A DNA stretch of 64,000 bases from Odontocerum albicorne (lineage: Eukaryota > Arthropoda > Insecta > Trichoptera > Odontoceridae), in assembly GCA_949825065.1 (NCBI GenBank), contig OX463859.1:12097452-12161451 (forward strand). Reading direction: 5' to 3'. Shown piece by piece: positions 1 to 11,337 of this stretch; positions within the stretch are counted from its first letter, which is position 1, and each line of letters opens with the position of its first letter. Made by a program: the position numbers and the translations under genes. The notes under the pieces are model-generated. The model was not told the origin of the DNA. It worked only from the letters and a program-made list of their open reading frames with translations, and did not search any database.

Positions 1-300
1 GAGATTGCTGTGTGGCACTAAACTACCCAGTATACTTTACAATAACGAATCTAAATAAATAAGTATTATTTGACAAGGCAGCAACGAATCTGTCAAGTGA
101 TAATGTTAGAATGGTGGTATTTACGACGAAATTTGCATTAAGTTGTATAATTTAATGAACAGGTGCCGAGAATGCAACATACAATGCTTTTTCAGATATC
201 TAGTTTAGAAGCGCTTCTCTTGGTTTTATTCTAGGGGTGTGCTAAATATTTGATTTGCATCGTTATTTCACAAAGTCTATTGGATTTAACTTATAATATT

Positions 301-393
301 GTGGGATGAGCCCGGACCTTTTAATGTCTTTTCTCTTAAATGTATTTTCAGCAGTTTATTTTACGAGTATGTACGAATTCGGAATGAATTTAT
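301..393 (+). repeat. Rep-B fragment (5' part)
   Basis: The stretch from the GAGCCCGGACCTTTTAATG motif onward matches similar sequence at 877-960 and 53320-53400. It is a partial Rep-B copy. The fold-back at 394-671 appears to interrupt it, because Rep-B-like sequence (CCTGTATTTATTTG) resumes just after 671. Confidence 0.55.
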
Positions 394-671
394 ATATCGA
401 TCGTCCAGTTCATTACTCAGACAACTCCAAATAACCTTTTTTGAGATAATGAGAAAAGCAATATTATAATTGTCACCATAAATCAAATACTATTGATTTT
501 TGCCCGAGTTTTATATATTTTATCAATAGATGTTGATAAAATCTATTGATAAAATATATAAAACTCGGGCAAAAGTATTTGATTTATGGTGACGATTATA
601 ATATTGCTTTTCTCATTATCTCAAAAAAGGTTATTTGGAGTTGTCTGAGTAATGAACTGGATGATCGATAT
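394..671. mobile_element. Fold-back (long inverted repeat) element
   Basis: Two arms of about 131-138 bp (394-531 and 541-671) are near-perfect reverse complements around a 9-bp spacer (532-540). Differences are one 7-bp indel near 493-505 and a few single substitutions, for example near 407 and 595. There is no ORF. The outer ends read ATATCGATCG.../...GATCGATAT. High arm identity suggests recent formation or insertion. It could be a fold-back MITE or a locally formed palindrome; I see no clear target duplication. Confidence 0.8.
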
Positions 672-784
672 GTCAAGGAACCTGTATTTATTTGTTTGAG
701 TTAATCTGAGGTGATATTTGTGGATTTACTTTTTCGTTTCTTTTTTCTGTCATCTATTTATTTTCTGTGTTTTCCTTCTTATTC

Positions 785-1025
785 TACATATGCAAGGATG
801 TGAACTGAAAAACATCTAGTGTCCTTGCGACTAAGCTCGTCTTATATTGGTGGGGTGTATTTTGGCCAGGAGGATGTTATTAATAGAGCCCAGACGTTTT
901 GATAGCTTCTCTCTTAAATGTATTTTCTGCTATGTATGTGTTTTTGGAATGTATTTATATACATTATGTGCATGCCGTGTTACTATTAATTAACCTATAT
1001 TTATTTATATAGGTCCAATACCATT
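785..1025 (+). repeat. Rep-B fragment
   Basis: It contains the CTCGTCTTATATTGGTGGGG, GAGCCCAGACGTTTTGATAG and CTTAAATGTATTTTCTGC motifs shared with 53270-53450. The run ends in CCTATATTTATTTATA, also shared. No coding capacity is seen. Confidence 0.6.
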
Positions 1026-1084
1026 ACAACGAAATTCATGAAACCATAAAAAAAGAAATTCATTAAACCATGAAAAATATTGAG

Positions 1085-1520
1085 TAGAGAAGCCAAATAA
1101 GTGCTGTAAAAATGGGGCATTGAAAAGAATACGCGTTGTTACGATGTATGACAGAATACGGAATTAAGCGATAAGTGATGAATCTGAAATTAAGGCTGAT
1201 GATGTGTTAAGTAAGATGAAGAAGAGCACGCTGAGATAGTTTGGGCATGTGAAAGGAATGAATGAAGAAAGACAAACAAAACAGATATATAGTGCAAATG
1301 TAAGTGTAAAGCGTGTGAGAGGAAGACCAAGGAAAGAGTGGTAAGTAAATAATGTATTGAAAGAAGGAACTGTGGAGATTTAAATAAATCTTAGAAGTTT
1401 TATAAGAAGATTTATGGATGTCGAGGATCTAAGGGTGTGGGTCGAGATAGGAAAGTATGGCGTTCTGTCATTTCTGTCTACCCCGACGGGGAAATGTCAT
1501 GATGGTTTGTATGTATGTAT
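1085..1520 (+). pseudogene. LINE-A 3' relic (RTE-like reverse transcriptase C-terminus)
   Basis: Frame-shifted translation gives remnants of the LINE C-terminal region: an AVKMGH/RIR..V.MYDRIRN stretch near 1105-1165, LR.FGHVKGMNEER near 1228-1270, RGRPRKEW near 1315-1340, and DRKVWRSVISVYPDGEMS near 1445-1500. It ends in a GTATGTATGT tail typical of this family. Many stops and frameshifts mean it is dead. The clade is inferred from motif style and the microsatellite tail. Confidence 0.7.
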
Positions 1521-1524
1521 AAAA

Positions 1525-2250
1525 AATATTTCGATATACAGAATATGGGGGAAAATACAGAATGAAAAACTGTTTTTTTTTTTCAGAATAAAAAGTTGTA
1601 TAAACACGCTGAATTAAATTTTATTCAAAGAATGAAGTTATTTTTACTGTTTTGAATTTTTCTTAATATCATTCATATTTTGACTGTATAGAATTTATCT
1701 TAGTATCATTCATAATTGCATTTTCAATAATCATAATTGTTGAAAAATGTTATCCGGGACATCATTGCTACAGGATAGAAAGTCCCAAAAATTTATTAAT
1801 CTATTATGTTGTCCAAATGAATTTTAATGAATTTTAAGCCATCAAAGAAACGAATATTTTTAACGATTCGACCAACTGCATAACGATTCTCAACAATCAA
1901 TCAAATCAACGCAGTTTTGGAACATCCCTAATTAGAATCTGTTTTCCTTTTTTTTCTTTTTTTTTGCTGAACGATAGTCAGCTCAAAGGTCTTGTTCCCA
2001 CCTAGAACACTTTATGAAGATTTAGGAATCAACAAAATAATAAATGACCGTGTCAACACTGCTGTTTATATAATTGACAAAAATAATCATACAAGGTTTA
2101 TATTTAATATAAATTTAAAAAGATAACTTCTCCCACTTAGAGGGCAGGATGTGTGTATCCCTTCTCTGTAACAAAAAAGTTTCTTTTTTTCTAACCTCAT
2201 AACCTTCCAATTCACTACATTCATTTTCAAACCTTCAATCTATTTATATA
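1525..2250. other. No recognisable feature
   Basis: AT-rich sequence with no ORF of note. I recognise no repeat family here. Confidence 0.5.
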
Positions 2251-2254
2251 TTCA

Positions 2255-2330
2255 ACACTTCCATACAAATAAATCAGGCAGTTTTATTGCTTGAAAGCAA
2301 TTTCTTCCAATCACCCGGCTTCTGTTTCAT
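2255..2330 (-). repeat. LINE-B/SINE-A type tail fragment
   Basis: ATTCAACACTTCC...GGCAGTTTTATTGC...CAATTTCTTCCAATCA is the degraded reverse complement of the tail common to LINE-B and SINE-A. No head is attached. Confidence 0.45.
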
Positions 2331-2469
2331 AATGATCTTATTATTGGTATCCATCACGCATGAAAAGTACACCATTAGAATAATAAGCCATTATTAGTCT
2401 TTGATAAAATGGAGTTAAACATGGATGTTGATAAAGACTGACAGGAACCAAAAACATTTCGTAGAAATA

Positions 2470-2815
2470 CGTCGACAGAGAAGAATACATGGGGTGACAA
2501 TGTATGGAAGAAAGCGTTATGAAGTAATTGGAACTGAATGTGAACTTAAAGTTGATGTGTCGAATAAGATGAAAAAAAGGACTGAGATGGTTTGGACATG
2601 AATAATGAACCAATTAAGAAATACTAGCAAAACACGTAAAATATGATTGATTCAACCGAATGATATTTTAAAAGAAAGAAAAGTAAAAAAATCGTAGAAG
2701 TTGTATGAGAAGGTGTATAGATGTAGAAAAGGCAAAGCACGTGCGTCAAAGATAGGAAAGTCTGTCGCTCTGTCATATCTGCCTACTCTGACATGAAAAT
2801 GTATGTATGTATGAT
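2470..2815 (+). pseudogene. LINE-A 3' relic
   Basis: It carries the AGAAGAATACATGGGGTGAC segment (RRIHGVTMY), a degraded FGHE segment near 2590, and a CMDVEKAKHVRQR.ESLSLCHICLL-like end. A GTATGTATGTAT tail closes it at about 2815. Frame is lost repeatedly. Confidence 0.65.
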
Positions 2816-2830
2816 ATGTTTCTCTCATCA

Positions 2831-2925
2831 ACCATATCCCTTTAATCGCCATATGCTCACTTACCATATCCCTTTAATCGCCATATGCTCACTTACCATA
2901 TCCCTTTAATCGCCATATGCTGTTA
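2831..2925. repeat. 32-bp tandem repeat, 3 copies
   Basis: The unit begins ACCATATCCCTTTAATCGCC and repeats at 2831, 2863 and 2895 with essentially no divergence. Confidence 0.9.
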
Positions 2926-3365
2926 TGGAATTTCGTAAGCCTTATGTAGTGTTGCATTTAAGCTATTTTGCGATCGCTACTAAGCTCTAATTATATCATT
3001 GAAAATGCAAGTTTTCCTTGAGTCTCTACTTCCTGCATTCATTTAGTGGTCTGTTCCTTATTCGCCACTTTGTGCAACCAAAGTATGATTAACTATTTCT
3101 CAAAAACATATTTGTGTAAAAATATTTTTGACTTCTTTTTTTTGCAACACGAGTAGTGAGTGAATGTCGTCTGACCTTTGTTAAGTTGGCGAAATTGGAT
3201 CTCTCGTTTAAGAGTTAATCGGTTATAAATAACTTATATAAATCAAATGCAACTTCCTTAGGCATGAGTTATTTAAAAATATTTTAAATTGATTTTGCTC
3301 CATCCGAGCGTCCTTGGAGTTATTTTAACTTGCTTAATAGCATTATATACATTATAATTATGTAT
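2926..3365. other. No recognisable feature
   Basis: AT-rich sequence. I see no gene or repeat family that I can support. Confidence 0.45.
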
Positions 3366-3900
3366 TAATTCAACACTTCATTGTAAAAAATAATCTAGCG
3401 GGTTTATTGCGAGTCAGGATTTTTTTCCAGCCAACCAGATAAAAGTAAATAAAGGAAGTTATATAGTCACAAAAAATATTTAAATGATTATTCATCTTTA
3501 TGAAATTTATGAACATATATAGTAAAAGTGAGATATCATAAATCAAAGGAGAAGGAAAGGATGGTGGAGAGGAAAGATAAATCAGGAATAAAACACGTTA
3601 TTTTACTGACATGAAATTAAAAGTTTTTTTTGTGTCGCGTCTTAAAGCATGCCAAAGACGGAGCGAGTTTCTTTTGTAACTGGTTCCAGAGTCTCACTGC
3701 ATGGACAGTAAAATACGACTTAAAAAAAGAAGAGCGGTGAACTGGGAAGGCCAATAAACAATTTCTGTTTGAGCGTAGCGCAAGTCCGTAATTGGAAAGA
3801 CGCTGAAATTTTTTGACGAGGTAATAAAGGTCTACGGGACAGTTAAGGATATTATATAAAAGAGATAGTTTGTGAATTTGGTGTCTATTTCTCACATATT
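3366..3900 (-). pseudogene. LINE-B 3' end, decayed
   Basis: Reverse-strand translation at 3617-3895 keeps a 92-residue stretch with the LINE-B C-terminal motifs LALRSNRNCLLAFPVHRS, AVRLWNQL and LAPSLACFKTR. It is followed by a 3' UTR with GATATCATAAATCAAAGGA and by the terminal tail at about 3370-3440. Compared with copies at 25.9, 40.3 and 60.4 kb it has substitutions (Y for S/F, H for Y) and is 5'-truncated, as is usual for dead LINE insertions. The family is placed with jockey/CR1-like LINEs by its C-terminal signature. Confidence 0.75.
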
Positions 3901-3950
3901 ATATTTTGTTTAACGAGTAGATATAAAAAATGGTAAAAATTTTACCAAAA

Positions 3951-4599
<649 letters not shown>

Positions 4600-4965
4600 A
4601 TTAGTGAATTTTATTATCTTTATTTTTGGTTAATGTTCATGTTCTAGATTAATTTTTGTATATCTCAAAGTGTTAGAGATATGGGTGGCGTGAACAGTTT
4701 AAGGAAGCTCATAGAGAAAACAAACCCTTTCTGATAAGACTTATCAAAATTAATGATTATATACATATGAATAAACACGCATAAACTTCAGCTAAAGGCG
4801 AATGTTTCGAATTACATATCGATTCGAAAATTTCTTTGTAGCTCGTCTTCTTTTTGTATGTGTTTTCTGAACATATGCAGATAAGGTGACGTGGCGTACC
4901 TTACCTAATAATGTCCACAGCCACCACTTTCCCATCTTTATACACAACTCAAGAGAAAAAAGTTG
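4600..4965 (+). repeat. Rep-B copy (partial)
   Basis: GTTAGAGATATGGGTG (4671-4686) matches 53212-53227. GCTAAAGGCGAATGTTTCG, TTTTCTGAACATATGCAGAT and CACAGCCACCACTTTCCC match the 15060-15250 copy. It lacks the 3' GAGGAGAGT module. Confidence 0.65.
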
Positions 4966-4984
4966 CTGTATAAATTGTAATGTC

Positions 4985-5100
4985 GAAAAGAAAATGCGTT
5001 TAAGAAATAAACTTTCAAAATGTCTGAGCTCATCTCATAACGTCCCCCCGTCAGGATACACCCCTACCAATAGAGGACGAGTTCTTTTCTTTTTTTTCTG
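4985..5100 (-). repeat. Rep-B fragment (reverse)
   Basis: CATAACGTCCCCCCGTCAGG...CACCCCTACCAATAGAGG is the reverse complement of the Rep-B 5' region. The same reverse-oriented piece occurs at 24170-24232. Confidence 0.55.
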
Positions 5101-5723
5101 TTAGGCGAATCACAGGCGCTAATACAGTATATTTATTACACACATTTCTATAGCACGAATTCAATACCTTTCAGTATATTTCTACGTCCACATTTCACTC
5201 CCATTAATTACAGTTGATCCTTAAATACTATGGTGGTCCGTTGTCTTCCAGATGCAAACATAGATGATATTAATCAATAACCTTAATGGATATCCTTAAG
5301 AAACGAAGTGGTGACTACACCCATCCAATATATGACATTAGCCATGTAATTCTGCATCGGCCAGTCATGAGGCGCACTTGCTGCTATCCACGCACACTGC
5401 TAATGTGGAGGTATGCACATTAATATAATATATATAATATAATAAAAGATCACTTCAGATATTCTAATGATTACATATCCTCCAACAAGATCACCATATA
5501 AGATGCAAAAATATTGTCCACAAATCCAATAAATCAACACTGCATATTATGTCACGGTGCTGGACATATAACCTTGTCAAACCGGCCTAAATGGTACCGA
5601 CGTTATATTTATAAATATAACTATACTCAGAGCCGTCGCTAGTAGATAAGCAACCAAGGCAATAGCCTAGAAGTGACATTTTGGTTTTAGTCATGAATCA
5701 TAAAAAATATGAGGGCTGTCAAA
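5101..5723. other. No gene; possible hAT-like end at 5629
   Basis: CAGAGCCGTCGCTAG at 5629-5643 resembles the terminus of some hAT-type elements, but no partner end was found, so no element is called. The remainder is unassigned. Confidence 0.3.
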
Positions 5724-5725
5724 TA

Positions 5726-6821
5726 TTGGGTCCTTACATGTGAAATTGGCGTTTTGTTTGGGAGGAACATAAAGTTGATTTTTTTTTAATATAATATATT
5801 TATTTAATCAAAGTATGTACCATTGCGGTGGATGTCTTAGACATTCCAATTGAAGCTCTTCTAATTTGGTAGCCGTCTGTTGTGCAGTGTGTGGTCTAGC
5901 GTTATCATGAAGCAGCAGTGGCCTAGAGCGATTAACCAGCCTCGGTTGTTTAGCAGCTAGCTTTTCCATCATGGTTTGCAGTTGCTGACAATAGACATCT
6001 GCCGTAATCGTCTGGCCAGATTTAAGAAAGCTGTAGTGAACGAAACCAGCACTAGTCCACCAAACGCTCACAAGTAACTTTTTTGGAGTCAATTTTCGCT
6101 TGGAGCATGGTTTGGCTGGTTCGGCAGGGTTCAGCCATTGCGATGAGCGCTTCCGATTATCATACAGGATCCACTTTTCATCACAGGTAATGATTCGATT
6201 CAAAATCCCTTCATTATTGTGCCGGTTGAGTAATGCAACGCAGCAGTCAACGCGCGTTTGTAGATTTGCTTCACTCAATTCGTGAGGTACCCACCTTTCA
6301 AGCTTTTTCACCTTCCCAATTTGCTTCAAGTGGATTAAAACAGTTTTATCACTAACACCGCAACCTGCAGCTAACTCGGACGTGGTTTGCGATGGATCCG
6401 CTTCCACAATAGCCTTCAATTCTTCATTATCAACTTTGGTCTCCGGCCGTCCACGGGGCTTATTCTGCAGGTCGAAATTTCCAGAACGAAAACGTTGGAA
6501 CCAAAAACGCACTGTGTTTTCTTTTGCGGCACCGTCGCCATACACATCATTAATCCTTCGAGCCGTTTCTGCAGCACTGGTGCCACGGTGGAACTCGTAC
6601 TCGTAAATAACGCGATATTTCAAGTTTTCCATTTTGTAAACTGAGTGACGCAAAGACAAAAAACAATCGAGAAAAAAACAAATGAATTATAATTTTCGAA
6701 ACACAAATACTTGAGTAAATAGCTGTATAAATTTTAATTTGGAATTCCTAACCAAAGAGAAGATATTTGAGATCAAAGTTGCCAGTACGGCAAAACGCCA
6801 ATTTCATATGTAAGGACCTAA
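5726..6821 (-). mobile_element. mariner element, internally deleted copy
   Basis: The element is bounded by TIRs beginning TTGGGTCCTTACATGTGAAA on the left; the right end is the complement of TTAGGTCCTTACATATGAAA. A TA duplication lies at 5724-5725 and 6822-6823. Length is 1096 bp. Compared with the copy at 20457-21740 it lacks 191 bp, equivalent to 20558-20748 there. The two copies otherwise differ at only a handful of positions, so the family moved recently. Confidence 0.93.
5808..6659 (-). pseudogene. mariner transposase, C-terminally truncated
   Basis: The open frame gives 283 residues, with the likely functional start at the MENLKYRV methionine at residue 10. The N-terminal paired-type helix-turn-helix region is present (about residues 12-125, including GKVKKLERWVPHEL). 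The first catalytic Asp is in IITCDEKW (residue 160) and the second in LLHDNARPH (residue 252). The 191-bp deletion fuses HPP to an out-of-frame QWYIL tail. This removes the YSPDLAPTDYYF segment with the third catalytic Asp and the rest of the C-terminus. Without the D34D triad the protein cannot catalyse transposition. It could still bind TIRs as an inhibitor, but that is speculation. The intact sister copy is at 20.5 kb. Confidence 0.93.
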
Positions 6822-6829
6822 TATTATAC

Positions 6830-7090
6830 AAGAAGAATTCTGATGTGTATTTATTTATTTTATATAGCTTAAATATACAAAGTTAAACTAAATAAAGGTA
6901 ATTACCAAAAAGTTCTGGTCCTTTGTTATTTCTAATGTATCCGGAATTACTATATCATACATATATGGTATACTAGAGTGAAGAATGATTTATTAAGCAG
7001 ATGTTATAAATAAAATGAAGAGAGAAATTTTGAGATGGGTTGGCAATATTTAGAAAATTAGTAGCAAAAGTCTTGACAAAATAAATATAC
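6830..7090. other. No recognisable feature
   Basis: AT-rich flank of the mariner. Weak LINE-A-like wording (GAGATGGGTTGGCAATAT) near 7032 is too degraded to call. Confidence 0.4.
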
Positions 7091-7094
7091 ATAC

Positions 7095-7312
7095 ATACTA
7101 TCACGCCATCTTTTTATCGGGGTAGACAGGGAGGACAGAGCGTCAAACTTTCATATCTCGACACATATATTTCGCCTTTTCCACATCTATACAACTTCTT
7201 CGATTTCTCTGACTTTCTACCCTTAACTTGGCCACTTCATCCCGTATCGCTGCATTCCGTATTCTGTCATACATTGTCACTCCGTGTATTCTTCTCAATG
7301 CACGCATTAAGC
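7095..7312 (-). pseudogene. LINE-A 3' relic (reverse)
   Basis: Starting from the 3' tail, ACCATCACGCC-like, GGGGTAGACAGGGAGG and CATATCTCGACACATAT are the complement of the LINE-A C-terminus. It jumps to CATTCCGTATTCTGTCATAC...ATGCACGCATT, which encodes MRALRRIHGVTMYDRIRN on the reverse strand. The intervening region is deleted. Confidence 0.65.
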
Positions 7313-7325
7313 AAAGTGAGTTTAA

Positions 7326-7570
7326 CCTCTTCAGACCTGAATTAATTCTAAGGTTTTAAAAAAATAGTCTTGCTTGTGTATGTATTATTTAAACCAAATG
7401 CAACATTATGTTGTTTTTATTAGTTTAGATAGGTGGTGCCCAAAATGTTCAAAGTCGATAATACAGTATCCTACACTTCATTTGTTATGATTGGGAACAG
7501 AAATATACCACAAAGATATTTACAAAGTGCATTTGAATTATTTGCCCATAACAATGGACGCCTGAAGAGG
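7326..7570. mobile_element. TTAA-flanked MITE, piggyBac-like
   Basis: The ends are CCTCTTCAGACC and the complement of CCTCTTCAGGCG. They are flanked by TTAA at 7322-7325 and 7571-7574, the signature of piggyBac-type insertion. The 245-bp interior has no ORF. Assignment rests on short TIRs plus TTAA, because no second copy is present here. Confidence 0.6.
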
Positions 7571-7574
7571 TTAA

Positions 7575-7835
7575 TTAAAGTTATTTGGAAATCTGTCTGA
7601 AATTTGAAATTTGAAGTTTGTCTAGGGCTTGCACATATACTAGGGTGGATCCTGTGTTCTTGATCTGCGATAGTTTTCCATTAATTTATAAAACATATTA
7701 TATTATATTTGCCAAGTCATACAAGTGGATGGTGAAATCAATCGACGGTATACGTAAGTCCCAAAGATAATTTTTAAAGTAAAATATAATGAATACAAAA
7801 AAATATAGATAACAAAACAACTAGTACGAGTATAT
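7575..7835. other. No recognisable feature
   Basis: AT-rich sequence with no supported annotation. Confidence 0.4.
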
Positions 7836-7837
7836 CC

Positions 7838-8035
7838 TATATACATACATATCATCACACCGTTTCCCTGTAGTGTAGAGAGGATACAGCGCCAGACTTT
7901 CCTATCTCAACACACATATTTCGCTTTTTTCACATACACATATATTTTTTAAAAGTTACCAGAATTTCTCTGACTCTTATATTTATTTTTTTTTCAAAAT
8001 ATAATTCCCTTGATCTAACCATACTGTCCTTGGCG
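7838..8035 (-). pseudogene. LINE-A 3' relic (reverse)
   Basis: The reverse-strand LINE-A end has CATCACACCGTTTCCCTG, CAGCGCCAGACTTTCCTAT and CTTGATCTAACCATACTGTC (complement of WLDQ). It adjoins the sense-strand RT fragment that follows, so two insertions abut. Confidence 0.6.
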
Positions 8036-8099
8036 AACTGTAGAAATGCGTACACTGATAAGAATACGTGTGTGGACAATGTATGTTTTTTTAGTGTAA

Positions 8100-9000
8100 C
8101 ATTAACATATCCAAGATCTAATATCAAGAAGTATAAGAGGAAAAAGGAAATTTCATGGACTATTCTTCATCCAAAACCCTCAATTCGTAGAAACGAGTTT
8201 TTCATTTTTTTTTCTTTTACAGGGCGCTGATACTTGAAGCAAATAATTGCAGAAGACAATAGAAGGATTCAATTCAAGAAAATTTATTTGGAATTTTTTT
8301 TATATTATGTATACGGAAAGTAGGGCATGTATCATTAGAGTGAACGATTCATTGACTGAGTGGTTTAATATGCTTCAAAAGGGATAAAGCAAGGTTTTGT
8401 TATGTCAACCTGGTTGTTTAATATTTACATAGTTAATGGGTATACCATATACATAATTATAATTGGGAATATATGTGGATTGCTGTATATTGATGAAATT
8501 GTAGTGTTAGGAAGAACGAGGATGAATTACTGAATATAATGAGTAAATTATATGAGTGACATAAAATTCTGAAAAGAGTCGAATAAATTAAAGAAATGCA
8601 GGCACTTAGAAAAATATAAGGGGTGAAAATGTATTATAGAATACGGAATGAAGGGATGAGGAATGAATGTGAACTTTTGGCTGATATATTAAGAAAGTTC
8701 AAGAAGAGAACTCGGAGACGATTGGGCATGTAAAACGAATGAATGCAGAAAGACTAACAAAACAAAGATGTAATGTGAAATTTTAAATGGAAGGCGTGGT
8801 AGAGAAGAACCAAAGAAAGTGTGGTTGGATCAAGTGAACAGTAGTTTAAAAAAATGTTTAAACTTAAGAAATCGTATGAAAATGTGTTTGAATGTAAAAA
8901 ACGGAGAAAGATGTCTGTCACGATTGGAAAGTCTGACGCTTTCTGCTCTCTGTTTACCCCGACAAGGAAACGCCGTGAAGGTATGTACGTATGATATATA
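8100..9000 (+). pseudogene. LINE-A reverse transcriptase relic
   Basis: The RT core is read through frameshifts. A RVNDSLTEWFN-like stretch is near 8336-8375. KQGFVMSTWLFNIYI (canonical RQGC.MSPWLFNIY) is near 8387-8430. CGLLYIDEIVVLGR, where YADD should be, is near 8476-8520. Then follow C-terminal MRN.. and MSVTIGKSDAFCSLFTPT near 8900-8960. The catalytic Asp pair is destroyed (YIDE). The upstream part 8100-8400 matches 42390-42720 on the opposite strand, confirming it is repetitive. The element ends at the GTATGTACGTATG tail. Confidence 0.72.
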
Positions 9001-9004
9001 TTTA

Positions 9005-9500
9005 CAATATAATCCTTAACTATACAAATGCGGTAATGACAATGGCATGTTATAAACTATATCAGTTTACCATAAAACTATAAAGAGACAGCTACAAAGT
9101 CAACGTTATTAAAGTGCAATAAACGGACATGATCATACATCATATTTTCTAGTACAGCAACACTGAATGTAAAAATATTATAAATAATATAATACTATAT
9201 AAATGTAGTGACATGCGAATCGCCTTATTAGCACTGAATTGCAAATTAACATAATAAACCAATTTGCCAATCGTTCAGATTATTATTATCGTTTGCAAAA
9301 AGTGATAAACAGATGGCTTACTCTAATGGCTGTGTATCGCGATTTTTCACAATCAAAGCTAACCACTGAATTACAAATTTACAACTAAGTTGTTTACCTT
9401 CTTTTCGAAAGATATACTACGGCTTATTTAATGTTTTTGTATTATATATTTAAGCACGTGGACAGAACCAAAAACTCGCGAGCCAAATTATTATATTTTG
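9005..9500. other. No recognisable feature
   Basis: AT-rich; no ORF or repeat family recognised. Confidence 0.45.
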
Positions 9501-9504
9501 ATTT

Positions 9505-9709
9505 ATATTGTATTGTTATTTGTTTAGTCAAATACTGTTTATTCCACTAAATATAACGGTATAATCCTATCGGTTTCAAGGTTTTTACCTTAGCTAAGAG
9601 CTCAAATACTTGAGCTCCCGTGATATTGAGGGGAAACCCTTGAAACCGGTAGGGTTATACCGTTATGTAAAGTGGAACAAACAGTGTTTGACTAAACAAA
9701 TTACAATGT
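9505..9709. mobile_element. Palindromic MITE, longer copy
   Basis: Arms of about 75-80 bp are imperfect inverted repeats around GAGCTCAAATACTTGAGCTC. The arms carry GTTTAGTCAAA, CTGTTTATTCCAC, TAACGGTATAA and GGTTTCAAGG, with complements on the right. A shorter derivative lies at 45833-45938, so this is a dispersed family rather than a local palindrome. No ORF. Confidence 0.8.
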
Positions 9710-9792
9710 TTTTAAATCTTGGCAGTGTTAATGCTTTAATTATGAATAAGATTATATATCATATTGTATTCTTGTAGAAGTGAAAAAACTGG

Positions 9793-10000
9793 AATGAAAG
9801 GAGCCGAGTTAATACAGTGGAAATGCGTACACTGAGAAGAATGTGAAGTGTGTCTATATTATAAATAATGAAAGGAGCCGAGTAAATACAGTGGGAATGC
9901 GTGCACTGAGGAGAATGTGAGGTGTATCTATAGTATAAATAATGAAAGGAGCCGAGTAAATACAGTGGAAATCACGAAGAAGAATGTGATGAAGAATGTA
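9793..10000 (+). repeat. 74-bp tandem repeat built from a LINE-A segment
   Basis: Units begin AATGAAAGGAGCCGAG at 9793, 9867 and 9941 (about 2.7 copies). Each contains the LINE-A RT segment GTGGAAATGCGTACACTGAG (VEMRTLRRM). The array appears to have grown inside a LINE-A fragment. Confidence 0.88.
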
Positions 10001-10012
10001 ACAAAAAACTAA

Positions 10013-10195
10013 CTAGATGAAATTATAATGCAAGTATAACTGGGGATACGACAAATGAAAGGCAACAAACCCAGATCCATTAAAATTGTATGTCCAAATC
10101 AAATTATCTGTTGTTTTTCTCAAATTGTGTATATTTCTTGTCATGTGTAATAATAAATAGAAAAAAATTAGAAAAAAAAAAAATAATTGAGGGTC
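10013..10195 (+). repeat. Unclassified dispersed repeat (family D)
   Basis: CGACAAATGAAAGGCAACAA, CCCAGATCCATTAAAAT and TTTCTTGTCATGTGTAAT are shared with 41055-41210 at high similarity. Both copies end in an A-rich run, suggesting the 3' end of a retroposon. Confidence 0.6.
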
Positions 10196-10239
10196 GTGAT
10201 AGAGGACCACCGAGAAAGGTATCGTTGATCCGAGTGAAG

Positions 10240-10405
10240 GAATTTTAGAAAGAAGGAAAGATAAGGAGTAAGATAAGGAACTGTCTGTAAATAAGTATAG
10301 ATGTGTAAAGGTGAAGAAACTATGTCGTCTTTGGAAAGTTTGGCGCTCTAATTTCTTTACTTACGTCAACAGGGGAAATGGCGTGATGGTATGTATGTAT
10401 TTATT
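10240..10405 (+). pseudogene. LINE-A extreme 3' end
   Basis: The decayed WRSNFFTYVNRGNGVMVCM C-terminus (canonical VWRSVLSAYP.RE) is followed by a GTATGTATTTATT tail. Upstream arginine-rich coding is frame-shifted. Confidence 0.6.
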
Positions 10406-10749
10406 ATTGTATTATATTACGCGTTCGTTGTATATAGTACAGTCTAGTGGTTTTTTATGCCATGTGGCAATCTCTTTTCAACAAAATGAAACTGAAAACT
10501 GTCAAAATGTTTTATTTCTTCATGGTTCTAACTACGAGTTTTTCGGCCAATCAAATATTATGTTTCATTTAGTCTCCAACTGCTATCCAATCGGTGAGCG
10601 CTTTTAAACGCAATTTCGCTCTTTTCCGAATTTGTAAAATTTGACGAAATGTACGAGTACATTAAAAAAACATGCTTAGACATTCATAAATAAATAGAAA
10701 CGAAACATAAATTAGAATTTAGATGTTGATGGAGGGACAATAAAAAGCA

Positions 10750-10815
10750 GCATAGCCTAGTTGGTATTCGAACCCGGAGGTTACGGGTTCGATTCCCGTT
10801 AGTATCCAATTTATT
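10750..10815 (+). repeat. SINE-A tRNA-like head, truncated
   Basis: CATAGCCTAGTTGGTA (A box) and GGGTTCGATTCCCGTTAGTA (B box) are spaced as in a tRNA-derived RNA polymerase III promoter. The GTTAGTATCCAA continuation marks the 'GTTGGTACCC' SINE-A subfamily. The 3' tail is absent. Confidence 0.75.
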
Positions 10816-10819
10816 TAAA

Positions 10820-11030
10820 AATAATATGAATCTGAATTTGACTAAAGGTATCTTTATCATATTTATATTGTAGTTAAACGGAATAGATTGCGCCCCCGCT
10901 TAATGCATACAACATAAGAGTAATATAATACTTCTTTATTTGTTTAAATGCTTGTTGCCATGTGGTAATATTTTCATACCAATCAGAAAGATATTAAGAG
11001 GTCTTAAGGGAAATGTAAGATTGAATGGAA
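10820..11030. other. Possible degraded SINE-A tail near 10955-11035
   Basis: GCCATGTGGTAATATTTTCA...CAATCAGAAAGATATTAAGAG is SINE-A-like (reverse). It likely continues into the head fragment at 11036-11070. Confidence 0.5.
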
Positions 11031-11035
11031 TTTTT

Positions 11036-11170
11036 TTTTAAATCTGGGTAACAGCGAGGAATCGAACCCGAAGCTTTTTCTGCGGTTTTCTTATCACATC
11101 TGTTTTTTTTTTCTAAATATATATAGACACGGGGAAGTACCTGATCAAATGCGGCCGTAACCACAACATT
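11036..11170 (+). repeat. SINE-A head remnant joined to Rep-B
   Basis: GGGTAACAGCGAGGAATCG is a reverse SINE-A B-box region (11045-11070). It runs straight into TTTCTGCGGTTTTCTTATCA, a sense-strand Rep-B motif. This is a junction of two families. Confidence 0.55.
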
Positions 11171-11337
11171 ATTATCTTTATATTCAAATTTATTAATTTA
11201 TTTATTATTGTAAATAAAGGGTACAATGTACCTTATAATAATAATAGTCAAAATGAAAGATCCAGTGTTGAGTTCTTAACACATTAAAAAAGACAGAATA
11301 TACACACAAAAAAATTACACAATTACAACAAAAATAA

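Noticed and set aside
5629..5643. hAT terminus CAGAGCCGTCGCTAG
   Set aside because: Only one end seen; no inverted partner or 8-bp duplication.
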